Below are positions 17,182-25,027 of a stretch of DNA of 64,000 bases, one piece after another (the stretch's first letter is position 1; every line of letters begins with the position of its first letter). Source of the DNA: Ideonella_A sakaiensis_A (GTDB taxonomy: Bacteria > Pseudomonadota > Gammaproteobacteria > Burkholderiales > Burkholderiaceae_C); assembly GCF_048320135.1 (NCBI RefSeq), contig NZ_CP182947.1, positions 1-64,000 on the forward strand. Reading direction: 5' to 3'. The notes beneath the pieces are model-generated. The model made no database searches. It saw only the letters and a program-made list of their open reading frames with translations, and had not been told where the DNA came from. A program made the translations under genes and the position numbers.

Positions 17182-19314
17182 ATGACAACAAGCGGTCTGG
17201 CAGACAGCATTCTTGATTTGCCGCGCCCAGTGAAGCGCGCTTTGGCAATTGCAGCCGATATCGTCCTTTGTGGGTTCGCCGTTTGGATTGCGCTGTATTT
17301 GCGATTGGAACGTTGGCTCCCTGTCGGAGAGATCCCGATGTGGGCCGTGTTTGGTTCTATTGCGCTTGCTCTCCCAATCTTCACGTATTTCAACCTCTAC
17401 GCGTCGATCTTCAGATCCGCGGGTTGGAAGGCTACGCAGGCCGTGGCGAGAGCATGCATGGTGTATGCGGTTCTCTACGCTTCCATCTTTACAATCATCG
17501 GCATAAGCGGTGTCCCGCGCACAGTTGGGATCATCCAACCTCTGCTGATGTTCATGGCGGTCAGTGGCAGCAGGCTAGTAGTCCGTTTGCTACTTGGCGA
17601 CCTTTACCGCAGCATAGTCAACCGCCAGAAGTTGCCCGGCGTATTGATCTACGGTGCAGGCTCCGCAGGCCAGCAACTTGCCTCAGCGCTGGCGCAGTCG
17701 GGTGAATACCGGCTCGTCGGTTACATCGACGACGATCATCGGATGCAGGGGCGTGCGCTTGATACCGTGCCGATCTTCGCGCCGTCGACGCTCCCCGGAA
17801 TCATCGAACGTCTTCATGTGACGGACGTGCTGCTCGCGATGCCATCGATCGAGCGGCAACGTCGTATCGAGATCCTCGAATCGCTGCGCCAGTATCCAGT
17901 CTATGTGCGTACCTTGCCCGGTGTTGCCGAATTGGCCAGCGGCGAGGTCGATCTCGGAGATGTGCACGAACTCGACATCGCGGACCTGCTCGGCCGTGAT
18001 GCAGTGACGCCGGACCAGGCGCTGATGGAAGCCAATATCCGCGGCAAGGTGGTGCTGGTAACAGGTGCTGGCGGGTCGATCGGCAGCGAGTTGTGCCGTC
18101 AGATCGTCAAGTGCAACCCGCGCCGGCTGTTGCTGTTGGACCTCAGCGAATATGCGCTGTATCAGATCACGACCGAGCTGCAGGCGATCGTTGTTGATAG
18201 GGAAGATTCGTTGGCCGTCGAACTGCGGCCGCTGCTTGGTTCGGTGACAGACGAACGGCGCCTGCGCGAGATCATGTCCACCTGGCGGCCGCACACGGTT
18301 TATCACGCCGCCGCCTACAAGCACGTGCCGATGGTCGAGCACAACATGCTGGAAGGCATTCGCAACAACGTTTGGGGAACGATGGTCTGTGCGCGGCAGG
18401 CGATCGCCCATGGCACGCAGAACTTCGTGTTGATCAGCACCGACAAGGCTGTCCGGCCAACGAACGTGATGGGTGCCAGCAAGCGCTTGAGCGAAATGGT
18501 GCTGCAGGCGCTTGCCGATGATGTTGCAACGGCTGCACGCAATTCAGAGGGCAACCGAGAAGGTTCGGTGTCCCCGACGCGCTTCACGATGGTCCGCTTC
18601 GGCAACGTGCTGGGCTCTTCCGGATCGGTCGTCCCGCTGTTCCGCCAGCAGATCGCACAAGGCGGGCCGATCACGTTGACGCATGCCGAGATGACGCGCT
18701 ATTTCATGACGATCCCGGAGGCATCTCAGTTGGTGATACAGGCCGGTGCAATGGCCAGCGGTGGCGATGTGTTCGTGCTCGACATGGGCGAGCCGGTGCG
18801 CATCTACGATCTGGCGCGGCGGATGGTGGAGTTGTCGGGGCTGCGGGTGGCAGACGAGACGAATCGCAACGGCGATATCGAGATCAAGGTGACTGGGCTG
18901 CGGCCGGGCGAGAAGTTGTACGAAGAACTGCTGATCGGTGATGGGGCGAGCCCGACATCGCACCCGCGCATCATGAAGGCGCATGAGGATTTTCTTCCGT
19001 GGGGGGAATTGCAGAAATTCCTCGCTGAGCTTGACGACATGATGTTGAAGGCCGACCTTCAAGGCGTGCGAACAATGCTGCAACGGCTGGTGTCGGGTTA
19101 CACCCCAGGCAATGAGCTGGTCGATTGGGTTCGGTTGGCTGAGAATCGGCAGGATGTGGAGCTGCAGCTCGGGGATTTGAAGGGCGAGGCAGTCTCCGAA
19201 CCTGTCCAGGCCCCGGTTGAGATGGATGGCGTGGCGAGGGACGCATCCCAGCCGCCCAGGCCTGGCCGGCCCAAGCTCGTGGCGGTGGCAACCGGCGAGC
19301 AGAAGCGCGCCTGA
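17182..19314 (+). CDS. wbpM: UDP-GlcNAc 4,6-dehydratase, WbpM/PglF/CapD family
   Basis: 710 residues. Four hydrophobic segments (about 22-130) anchor it in the inner membrane; a first Rossmann domain has YGAGSAGQQ near 155, and the catalytic SDR domain has GAGGSIGSE near 295. The active site uses the STDKAVRPTNVMGASK pattern, with Met in place of the usual Tyr, as in WbpM and PglF. The product, UDP-2-acetamido-2,6-dideoxy-4-ketohexose, feeds the PglE-like aminotransferase. The C-terminal 40 residues look like an unstructured tail. Base composition is AT-richer in the first 400 or so bases and clearly GC-rich afterwards, so the locus boundary falls inside this gene. Confidence 0.92.
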   Translation: MTTSGLADSILDLPRPVKRALAIAADIVLCGFAVWIALYLRLERWLPVGEIPMWAVFGSIALALPIFTYFNLYASIFRSAGWKATQAVARACMVYAVLYASIFTIIGISGVPRTVGIIQPLLMFMAVSGSRLVVRLLLGDLYRSIVNRQKLPGVLIYGAGSAGQQLASALAQSGEYRLVGYIDDDHRMQGRALDTVPIFAPSTLPGIIERLHVTDVLLAMPSIERQRRIEILESLRQYPVYVRTLPGVAELASGEVDLGDVHELDIADLLGRDAVTPDQALMEANIRGKVVLVTGAGGSIGSELCRQIVKCNPRRLLLLDLSEYALYQITTELQAIVVDREDSLAVELRPLLGSVTDERRLREIMSTWRPHTVYHAAAYKHVPMVEHNMLEGIRNNVWGTMVCARQAIAHGTQNFVLISTDKAVRPTNVMGASKRLSEMVLQALADDVATAARNSEGNREGSVSPTRFTMVRFGNVLGSSGSVVPLFRQQIAQGGPITLTHAEMTRYFMTIPEASQLVIQAGAMASGGDVFVLDMGEPVRIYDLARRMVELSGLRVADETNRNGDIEIKVTGLRPGEKLYEELLIGDGASPTSHPRIMKAHEDFLPWGELQKFLAELDDMMLKADLQGVRTMLQRLVSGYTPGNELVDWVRLAENRQDVELQLGDLKGEAVSEPVQAPVEMDGVARDASQPPRPGRPKLVAVATGEQKRA

Positions 19315-19427
19315 ACAGTCGATGTGCTGATGGCCGGCTCGAACAGCAGCCGATGAGTTGCTGCGCAAGCGAAGGTCGGCTTGATTCACCTATGATCCGT
19401 CGATCGACTCAACGATTTCCGGTCTTC

Positions 19428-19901
19428 ATGGCAGATTCGCGCACTTCGCCCGCAAGCTCGCTCTTGCCTTTGCAGCAACGCACCCTTCGCTGGGGATTCT
19501 GGATCTGCGCTTTGGTCGTGCTGGTGCTCTCGTTGCTCCCCGGTGAGAAGATCCATATGCCGACAACCGGCTGGGACAAAGCGGACCATCTGTTGGCATA
19601 CATGGCGATGGCCGCGCTTGGTTGCCTTGCCTGGCCGAAACGGGTGCTGCTTGTGCTCGCCGCGCTATTGCTGTTCGGCATCGTGATCGAGGGCCTGCAG
19701 GCGATGACGGGCTACCGGTCTGCAGAGCTGCGGGATGTGGTGGCGGAGTTGATCGGGTTGGCGATGGGGTTCGGGCTGGCCTGGGGAGTTGGCGGTTTGT
19801 TGGCCCGCCGGCAGGATCAAGGCGAGGGTGGCGCGGATGTGGCGGTGGTGGGGTTATCTGCTGCGGCGGCTCGGCGGTCGGGTGGGGCAGAGCGGAGGTA
19901 G
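19428..19901 (+). CDS. VanZ-like membrane protein
   Basis: 157 residues if started at ATG 19428; upstream in-frame starts at 19353 and 19392 are possible, but their added sequence is not conserved-looking. Four hydrophobic segments, a DKADHLLAYMAMAALGCLAW helix with the His of VanZ-like proteins, and GYRSAELRDVVAELIGLAMG, the typical last motif. The C-terminal 25 residues are low-complexity and may not be conserved. Function of this family is poorly known; some members affect glycopeptide sensitivity. It lies downstream of the dehydratase gene, 113 bases away. Confidence 0.75.
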   Translation: MADSRTSPASSLLPLQQRTLRWGFWICALVVLVLSLLPGEKIHMPTTGWDKADHLLAYMAMAALGCLAWPKRVLLVLAALLLFGIVIEGLQAMTGYRSAELRDVVAELIGLAMGFGLAWGVGGLLARRQDQGEGGADVAVVGLSAAAARRSGGAERR

Positions 19902-19976
19902 TTGCCTGGCTTGAAGATGAGGCGTCGTCGGGCTGGTGGGTGGTTCGGATCTCGAAATGAGCGCTGGATGGCGTCC

Positions 19977-20000
19977 AATCGGGGCTGAAGCCCCTCCCAC
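19977..20000. repeat. REP-like palindromic element, type A, single
   Basis: A 24-base element with core GGGGCTGAAGCCCC, a 6-bp stem with a 2-base loop, flanked by AATC and TCCCAC. It is the first copy met in the window; the polysaccharide locus before it has none. It ends about 15 bases before the toxin-antitoxin promoter. Confidence 0.88.
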
Positions 20001-20015
20001 AAACTCACTGTGCGT

Positions 20016-20060
20016 TTGCATCCTTGGAAAGCGATTGGTAATATCCTTTCCACAGAAGGG
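20016..20060 (+). promoter_or_regulatory. Promoter, inverted-repeat operator and ribosome-binding site of the Xre-RES pair
   Basis: A -35 box TTGCAT (20016-20021) and a -10 box TAATAT (20039-20044) are 17 bases apart, a near-ideal sigma70 promoter. A perfect 7-bp inverted repeat, TGGAAAG (20025-20031) and CTTTCCA (20046-20052), overlaps spacer and -10, the place expected for an autorepressor site. AGAAGGG at 20054-20060 is the ribosome-binding site, eight bases before ATG 20069. Repression by the encoded Xre antitoxin is inferred. Confidence 0.72.
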
Positions 20061-20068
20061 ATGTCGCG

Positions 20069-20449
20069 ATGGTTGCTGCAGCGCTGGAGATTGCCCCGAA
20101 GCTAGAGCATGCCGCCGTGCTCGGCAAGGCGGTGATGCGCGCGGCCGAGCGGCTTGGGTTGTCTCGGGCGGCGCTGGCGCGGATTCTCGGCGTCAGCGCG
20201 CCGACGATCTCCCGCTTGTACTCCGGCGGCTACCAGCTCGACGAGCGGCGCAAGGAATGGGAATTTGCGTTGCTGCTGGTGCGTGTATTCCGTTCGCTCG
20301 ATTCGATCGTCGGCAGCGAGCAGTCGGCGCGGGCCTGGCTGAACAGCGAGAACCTTGGCTTGGGCGCCCGGCCGGCCGATCTGCTGCAACAAACCGAAGG
20401 GCTGGTGCGCGTTGTCCACTATCTGGACGCCTCACGCGGTCGCGTCTGA
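20069..20449 (+). CDS. Xre/MbcA/ParS-type antitoxin
   Basis: 126 residues. The N-terminal half contains an Xre-like helix-turn-helix (LSRAALARILGVSAPTISRL, residues about 31-50); the C-terminal half has WLNSENLGLGARPADLLQQ, the signature of the MbcA/ParS/Xre toxin-binding domain. Such proteins bind and neutralise RES-domain toxins and repress their own operon. The downstream gene encodes a RES protein whose frame overlaps the end of this gene. Promoter, operator and ribosome-binding site are visible immediately upstream, which fixes the start. Confidence 0.9.
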   Translation: MVAAALEIAPKLEHAAVLGKAVMRAAERLGLSRAALARILGVSAPTISRLYSGGYQLDERRKEWEFALLLVRVFRSLDSIVGSEQSARAWLNSENLGLGARPADLLQQTEGLVRVVHYLDASRGRV

Positions 20450-21149
20450 GGCGGGGCGCTGGCAGGGCAGCGTCTGGCGCATCGTCGAGGCGCAGCACAT
20501 TGCCTCGACGATGAAGATCGTCGACACGCGCAGCGAGCAGGATGTGCTGGAAAGCCTGCTCGAAGCGAGCAAGCCGCCGCGGCCGGCCGGCACCGAGGCG
20601 CCGCTGCACCATCTGCTGGCCACGCCGTTTCGCTACCACCCGCTGCGCGCCGGCTCGCGGTTTCGCTCGGCGACCGATCCGGGCGTGTATTACGGTGCCG
20701 GCAGCGTGCACACGGCTGCCGCCGAACTGGGCTACTGGCGCTGGCGCTTTCTGATCGATGCGGTGGATATGGATCGTATCGAGCCGGTTGCACACACGGC
20801 GTTCAAGGCCGAGATCGATGCGTCGGCTGCCATCGATCTGCGGCGGGAGCCGTTCGATGTCGATGAGCCGGTGTGGACTGCGCCTGACGATTACGGACCG
20901 ACGCAGGAATTTGCTCGCGTGGTGCGCGAGGCGGAGGTCGACGCGATCGTCTACCGCTCGGTGCGCGACCCGCAACCCGCTGGAAGGTGCCTGGCGCTGC
21001 TCGCGCCGCGCGGCTTTGCCAGAAAGGCGCCGTACCCGCAGATGCAGACCTGGTTTCTGGCGGTCGCGCGCGAGCAGGTGAGCTGGCGGCGGGATAGCGG
21101 GGAAGGGATGCAGTTTGGGTGGGGTGGAGAGGGTGCGCCGAACCGATGA
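20412..21149 (+). CDS. RES-domain toxin
   Basis: About 245 residues; the start is uncertain, with TTG 20412 chosen as a start overlapping the antitoxin and ATG 20355 as an alternative. The protein opens with VWRIVEAQHIASTMKIVDT, common in RES proteins, and has the conserved Arg in TPFRYHPLRAGSRFR, the Glu in TAAAELGYWRWRF, and the Ser in VYRSVRDPQPAG that name the domain. RES toxins degrade or modify NAD+ when not held by the Xre antitoxin. The pair is a complete type II system. Its stop overlaps by a base or so the convergent gene at 21150. Confidence 0.87.
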   Translation: MSTIWTPHAVASEAGRWQGSVWRIVEAQHIASTMKIVDTRSEQDVLESLLEASKPPRPAGTEAPLHHLLATPFRYHPLRAGSRFRSATDPGVYYGAGSVHTAAAELGYWRWRFLIDAVDMDRIEPVAHTAFKAEIDASAAIDLRREPFDVDEPVWTAPDDYGPTQEFARVVREAEVDAIVYRSVRDPQPAGRCLALLAPRGFARKAPYPQMQTWFLAVAREQVSWRRDSGEGMQFGWGGEGAPNR

Positions 21150-21785
21150 TCACTTCGCGGGCGCGGCGGGCTGCTCTCGCGCTTTCCGCCGCACCGAGCC
21201 GAATACCCCGTCGGAGTTGCAGGCCGCACCGGACCGGTATTCGATCACCCCTTTGCCTTCCATCGGCTGGAACCAGACCGCCGGTTCGCGGCTGGAGCGG
21301 CGCTGGCAGCCGACGGTACGCAGCAGCAGGCTGGTGCCTTCGATCTCGTACCAGTCGGGCGAGTCGTAGCTGAGCCTGACTTCGTAGCGACCCCAGGGCA
21401 TGGCCTGCGGTTTCAGCATGTCGCGCAGGGCGCAGGCCGGGGCGCCGGGCGTTTGCGCCGGCCTGGTTGCCGGGTCGCTGGCCGCGCCGGGGTTGCCGCC
21501 GTCGAAGCGCAGCACCATGCGCCCGCCTTCCGGTTGCAGCTTGGCCGGAGTCGCCAGTGCATAGACATCGCAGCCGGCGGTCATCAGCAACACATCGTCG
21601 CCCATGACGCCATAGAGATCCGCGGTCTTGCGGGTGACGGTGACCGATTCGGCTTGTGCGGTGGCCGGCTGGGCGGCGATGGTGAGGACGATCGCGAGTG
21701 CCAGGTTGATTGCGGATACCAGCGCCAGACGAAAGCGGTGGCGGTGCGGACGGGTGGGCTCGGGAGAACAGCGCGGAGAATTCAT
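21150..21785 (-). CDS. Hypothetical secreted protein
   Basis: 211 residues with a positively charged N-terminus, a hydrophobic stretch (LALVSAINLALAIVLTIAA, about residues 20-38) and an Ala-x-Ala cleavage site near residue 44 (ATAQA), so it is probably exported to the periplasm. The mature part has four or five cysteines and repeated short beta-like segments (GRYEVRLSYDSPDWYEIEG). I recognise no family. It is convergent with the RES toxin gene and touches its stop. The coding bias is normal for the region, so it is probably real. Confidence 0.6.
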   Translation of the reverse strand: MNSPRCSPEPTRPHRHRFRLALVSAINLALAIVLTIAAQPATAQAESVTVTRKTADLYGVMGDDVLLMTAGCDVYALATPAKLQPEGGRMVLRFDGGNPGAASDPATRPAQTPGAPACALRDMLKPQAMPWGRYEVRLSYDSPDWYEIEGTSLLLRTVGCQRRSSREPAVWFQPMEGKGVIEYRSGAACNSDGVFGSVRRKAREQPAAPAK

Positions 21786-21908
21786 GCTCTTGCGGGAACG
21801 GGAAGCGGACAGCTGTACAACGCGGAGATTGTCAGCGGACGCGAGGGCGCAAGAAGGCAGGGGTCTCCTGGGGGTCGGCGTCAGCGCGCGTTCCGGGCCG
21901 GCGCTTTC

Positions 21909-22502
21909 TCAGGCGACCACCACCAGCTCGCATCGGACGATATCGCCCATCGAGAGCAGGCCGCCTTCGATCACCCGAGCGGTGACGCCGCCGTGGCCGC
22001 GCATCGCGTTGTAGCCGCCGCGGCCGAGGGCGGCTTCCATCTTCGAGCAGGGTTCGCACGGGCCGGAGACTTCGAGCACGACTTGCTCGCCGATCATCAA
22101 CCGCAATGTCTGGTCGCGGAAGAGGCTGCGCGCGGCGATCAGGTTGAGGCCGGAGATGACGATGTTGCGGCGCAGCTGAGCCGGGTCGATGTGTGGCTTG
22201 CCGAGCAGGGCGGCGATGACGGGGAGGTGTTCGGCTTGGAGGAGGGTGACTTGCCGTTTGCTGGGGGGTGGCGGTGCGGGCGATTTGTCGGATTGCAGGG
22301 AGCTCGAATCGGGGCTGAAGCCCCTCCCACCTGAATCAGTCAACGCCGACGCGGTGATCCTGCAACTGCGGTCGCCGACGAGGCCGGCGCCGTCGATGGC
22401 CTCGGCTGACTCGACCGACTGCATCGGCTGGTTGCGGGCCGGGCGCAGCAGGATGGCCTCGACGCGGCCTGGGTGAGCGAATTGGCGGGTGAGGTCGCGC
22501 AT
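21909..22502 (-). CDS. MOSC-domain protein with an in-frame REP insertion
   Basis: 197 residues from ATG 22502; the frame is open further upstream only because it runs through REP repeats. The MOSC fold is shown by VEAILLRPARNQPMQSV near the start, GLVGDRS, KRQVTLLQAEHL, then RRNIVISGLNLIA and the conserved Cys in GPCEPCSKME near residue 157. MOSC domains bind molybdenum cofactor sulfide or act in pyridoxal-linked chemistry; this stand-alone, YiiM-like form has no assigned role here. Residues about 55-80 contain GGRGFSPDS, the direct translation of a REP element (22307-22330), followed by a proline-rich run, between two conserved MOSC segments. Confidence 0.8.
   Translation of the reverse strand: MRDLTRQFAHPGRVEAILLRPARNQPMQSVESAEAIDGAGLVGDRSCRITASALTDSGGRGFSPDSSSLQSDKSPAPPPPSKRQVTLLQAEHLPVIAALLGKPHIDPAQLRRNIVISGLNLIAARSLFRDQTLRLMIGEQVVLEVSGPCEPCSKMEAALGRGGYNAMRGHGGVTARVIEGGLLSMGDIVRCELVVVA
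22307..22330. repeat. REP-like element, type A, inside the MOSC gene
   Basis: Same 24-base unit as at 19977, located within the MOSC coding sequence and read through without a stop on the minus strand. It encodes about eight residues (around 58-66) between the GDRS and KRQVTLL segments. Confidence 0.88.
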
Positions 22503-22533
22503 GGGGTTGGGCGGTGGTTTTTCTCTTGCGTTT

Positions 22534-22598
22534 GTGGGAGCGGCTTTAGCCGCGATGGCGGTTTGCGCAGGGGGCAATCGCGGCTAAAGCCGCTCCGG
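22534..22598. repeat. REP-like inverted pair, type B
   Basis: Two type B units (core GCGGCTTTAGCCGC and GCGGCTAAAGCCGC) in opposite orientation, 22534-22556 and 22576-22598, separated by about 20 bases. It lies just upstream of the MOSC start and adds a spurious open frame there. Confidence 0.87.
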
Positions 22599-22634
22599 GA
22601 TGTGGCAGAGTTCGCTGGTTATCGAACCAGCCCG

Positions 22635-22658
22635 AACCGGGGCTGAAGCCCCTCCCAC
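22635..22658. repeat. REP-like element, type A, single
   Basis: A 24-base type A unit between the HAD hydrolase stop and the type B pair. One base of the AATC arm is changed to AACC while the stem is intact. Confidence 0.85.
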
Positions 22659-22695
22659 AAAAATCCCCTGCAACCCGGATTGCGGCGCTGGCTCG

Positions 22696-23340
22696 CTACG
22701 GCACCTGTACCACCTCGCAATCACGCGGCCGGCATTCATCGTTGAGCCAAGCGGTTGCGAAAGCGGCAAGATCCTGGTGCCGCGAATGGCACAGCGACAA
22801 CTCGTCGCCGGCGTTCGGGCTGCCGTTCGGTGCGCGCAGGATCAGCGCGGCGTGGATGCTGGCCGGCATGCCGCGGAAATAGGGCAGGAAGTCGTCGACG
22901 AAGGCGACCGGCGCGAGTGCGGTGATGGCATCGGCCTTCGGGCTGCGCGCGCCGTTGTGGTGGCCGGTGGCGACGACGCGCTCGATCGGGAAGCCGAGCG
23001 TGCGCAGGTTGCCGAGCCGTGCCTTTTCGTATTCGAAGTCGAGCGCCGAGACGCAGACGAGGTCGAAGCCGGCATCGCGCAGCCGGTGGCAGGCGTCGAT
23101 CGCGCCATCGATCGCCGGCAGGTTGGACCAGAAATGCAAGTCGAAATGACGCCCGAAATGGCTCAGCCGCTCACCCTGCAGCCGCTCGACCTCCCAGCGG
23201 TCGACCGGCCAGTAAGCCAGCGGATCGCGCTCGCCCGGCCGCAAGCCGAACGCGCGGTGCCATGCGTCGGCGTAGCCATGATGGAAATCGAGCAGCACGC
23301 CATCGGCATCGAGGGCGATCAGGGGTTTTCTTGTTGGCAT
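22696..23340 (-). CDS. HAD-superfamily hydrolase
   Basis: 214 residues. The HAD motif I is LIALDADGVLLDF (nucleophile Asp and second Asp), motif II Ser in LVCVSALDF, and motif IV acidic pair in VAFVDDFLPYF; a small helical cap lies between residues 20 and 90. It is a cytoplasmic phosphatase-like enzyme of unknown substrate. Start at ATG 23340. It stands alone on the minus strand, with the divergent antitoxin-like gene beyond its start and REP elements after its stop, so there is no operon clue. Confidence 0.82.
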   Translation of the reverse strand: MPTRKPLIALDADGVLLDFHHGYADAWHRAFGLRPGERDPLAYWPVDRWEVERLQGERLSHFGRHFDLHFWSNLPAIDGAIDACHRLRDAGFDLVCVSALDFEYEKARLGNLRTLGFPIERVVATGHHNGARSPKADAITALAPVAFVDDFLPYFRGMPASIHAALILRAPNGSPNAGDELSLCHSRHQDLAAFATAWLNDECRPRDCEVVQVP

Positions 23341-23488
23341 TGTCTGAATCTACTACCGCGGGGGTGATGGCAGTGGGGGCGGGGTTTTTCAATCGCGCCG
23401 GTGATTGAGCAACATGCATGCCGGGGCCGCGCGCGCTCCGAAGCGCAAAATGAAGAGCTTTGATGAGGCTCGAAAACCGGGGGGTGCC

Positions 23489-23764
23489 ATGGGATCGATC
23501 GACATCGGCGATGCGAAGGCCTGCCTACACCGGCTGGTCGACATTGCCGCCCGGGGCGAGGACGTGGTGCTCACCCGCAACGGCATGCCGGTGGCGCGCA
23601 TCTCGCGGTTGGTCGGCCAGAAGCGCCGAATCAGATTCGGTCTGTTGAAGGGCCGGATCAGGATCGCAAAAGGCTTCGACGCTGTCATGGCTGACGAGGA
23701 GGCGCTGCGGGCTTGTCGTCGCCTTCGACATTGCGTTCTTCTGGCCAATGGCTCCGCGCGATGA
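23489..23764 (+). CDS. Phd/YefM-like antitoxin, apparently orphan
   Basis: 91 residues from ATG 23489, with GGGGGTG just upstream. MGSIDIGDAKACLHRLVD and GEDVVLTRNGMPVARISRL match the N-terminal DNA-binding fold of Phd/YefM antitoxins. The toxin-binding C-terminus is short and ends in an Arg/Cys-rich tail (residues about 70-91) unlike the usual acidic end, and no PIN or Fic toxin gene follows: the next gene is on the opposite strand. It may be a decayed antitoxin whose end has shifted frame and lost its partner. Confidence 0.68.
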   Translation: MGSIDIGDAKACLHRLVDIAARGEDVVLTRNGMPVARISRLVGQKRRIRFGLLKGRIRIAKGFDAVMADEEALRACRRLRHCVLLANGSAR

Positions 23765-23788
23765 GGCGGGTCCTTTGGGCACGACCGA

Positions 23789-24733
23789 TCAGCTCCGCTG
23801 CAGCCGCCGATAGGCACTGAAATGCCGAAGCGCCTCCTTCGCATGCCCTAGCTGTTCGTGCAGACGGGCGGCGTTGTAGTGGGCGTCGGCAAGGGTCGGG
23901 TCGAGTTTGAGCGCGCGGGCGTAGGCCTGCAGCGCCTCGGCGGCGCGCTGCTGGTCTTCGAGCGCGATTGCGCGGTTGAAGTGGAGCAGGGCGGCGGCTG
24001 GGCCGGCGTTGGATGCGCTGGCGCTGATTGCCTGGTCGCAGATTGCCAATGCATCGGCGCAGCGGCCGGCGTCGCAGAGCATCGCGCTGAGGTTGATCGC
24101 GGCGTCGAGGTGATCGGGGGTGGAGGCGAGGACGCGGCGGTAGGCGTGTTCGGCGGCGGTTGGGTTGCCGGTGGTTTCGTGGTGGACGGCGAGGGTGAAG
24201 AGTTCGGTGATGTCGGAGCCGGCATTTGTTGTGGGAGCGGCTTCAGCCGCGATTTGGTTGCCTGCCTCGGTTGCAATCGCGGCTGAAGCCGCTCCCACAG
24301 AAGTCCGCCCACGGTCGGCGCCGATGTCTGCCATCGCTCCACCGCTGTGCGCCGCAGCCACCTCGAAATCCAGCAGCAGCTGCCCGCTCGGCGCCTCCCA
24401 GCGGGCGTCGGCGTCGCGCACCGCGACGTCGTTGCCGATCACCTTGATGCGCAGGCCGCTGAGCGGCATCTCGTCGGGCAGCTTGGCCTTCAGCTGTTTC
24501 AGTGAGCGCAGCAGGCGGCGCGGGCCGATCTTTGCCTGGCGCAATTGGTGGGCGGTGCGCAGCAAGACCACATCCTGGAATGAGAAGCGGTAGGCATTGC
24601 GCGGACCGCGCTGCGGAACGACGAAGCCGGCCGCGATCAGCCTTGTGATCACCTTGCGCGACAGGCCGAGCATCTGCTGGATCTGGCGGAGCGAGTAGGG
24701 CGCGGGCGCGGCTGGGGCCGGGCGAGGGGGCAC
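23789..24733 (-). CDS. MerR-like HTH and TPR protein with in-frame REP insertion
   Basis: 314 residues from GTG 24733. Residues about 12-75 form a MerR-type winged helix (YSLRQIQQMLGLSRKVITRL, then VVPQRGPRNAYRFSFQDVVLL). Residues about 170-314 are tetratricopeptide repeats (NPTAAEHAYRRVLASTPDHL, and AEALQAYARALKLDPTLADA). The linker, residues 146-168, is the translation of a type B REP pair (24231-24298) and reads VGAASAAIAT ... IAAEAAPT. A DNA-binding protein with protein-binding repeats is inferred; target genes are unknown. It lies upstream of ku on the same strand's far side, separated by a REP cluster. Confidence 0.75.
   Translation of the reverse strand: MPPRPAPAAPAPYSLRQIQQMLGLSRKVITRLIAAGFVVPQRGPRNAYRFSFQDVVLLRTAHQLRQAKIGPRRLLRSLKQLKAKLPDEMPLSGLRIKVIGNDVAVRDADARWEAPSGQLLLDFEVAAAHSGGAMADIGADRGRTSVGAASAAIATEAGNQIAAEAAPTTNAGSDITELFTLAVHHETTGNPTAAEHAYRRVLASTPDHLDAAINLSAMLCDAGRCADALAICDQAISASASNAGPAAALLHFNRAIALEDQQRAAEALQAYARALKLDPTLADAHYNAARLHEQLGHAKEALRHFSAYRRLQRS
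24231..24298. repeat. REP-like inverted pair, type B, inside the MerR-TPR gene
   Basis: Two 24-base type B units, 24231-24254 and 24275-24298, facing each other across 20 bases. The pair is read through in frame on the minus strand between the HTH and TPR domains. Confidence 0.88.
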
Positions 24734-24780
24734 GGGGGGCGGGGTCCTTGGGCGAATGCTGCGGGGTGGATGTTTGTTTT

Positions 24781-24849
24781 GTAGGAGCGGCTTCAGCCGC
24801 GATTTTTTTGTATGCCCCCAGCCCGAATCGGGGCTGAAGCCCCTCCCAC
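24781..24849. repeat. REP-like mixed inverted pair (B then A)
   Basis: Type B unit 24781-24804 and type A unit 24826-24849 in opposite orientation. With the next cluster it fills the 294-base gap between the MerR-TPR gene and ku, in which I see no gene. Confidence 0.87.
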
Positions 24850-24895
24850 GAAGCTTGGCTTGGTGGTGCTGAATGGCGAAGTCATGTGCATACCT

Positions 24896-25012
24896 GTGGG
24901 AGCGGCTTTAGCCGCGATTTTTTAGTAGGCCCCCAGCCCGAATCGGGGCTGAAGCCCCTCCCACAGGGCATGGCAAAGCAACAGCCCGAATCGGGGCTGA
25001 AGCCCCTCCCAC
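24896..25012. repeat. REP-like cluster (B, A, A)
   Basis: Type B unit 24896-24919 facing a type A unit 24941-24964, then a further type A unit 24989-25012 in the same orientation as the second. The last unit ends 15 bases from the ku stop, so a hairpin would form just beyond the ku message. Confidence 0.87.
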
Positions 25013-25027
25013 AGAAATCCCCGACCA

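Noticed and set aside
16988..17185. A 65-codon open frame between the PglC-like and dehydratase genes
   Set aside because: No family resemblance, poor ribosome-binding site, and composition unlike either neighbour; the 195-base gap seems non-coding.
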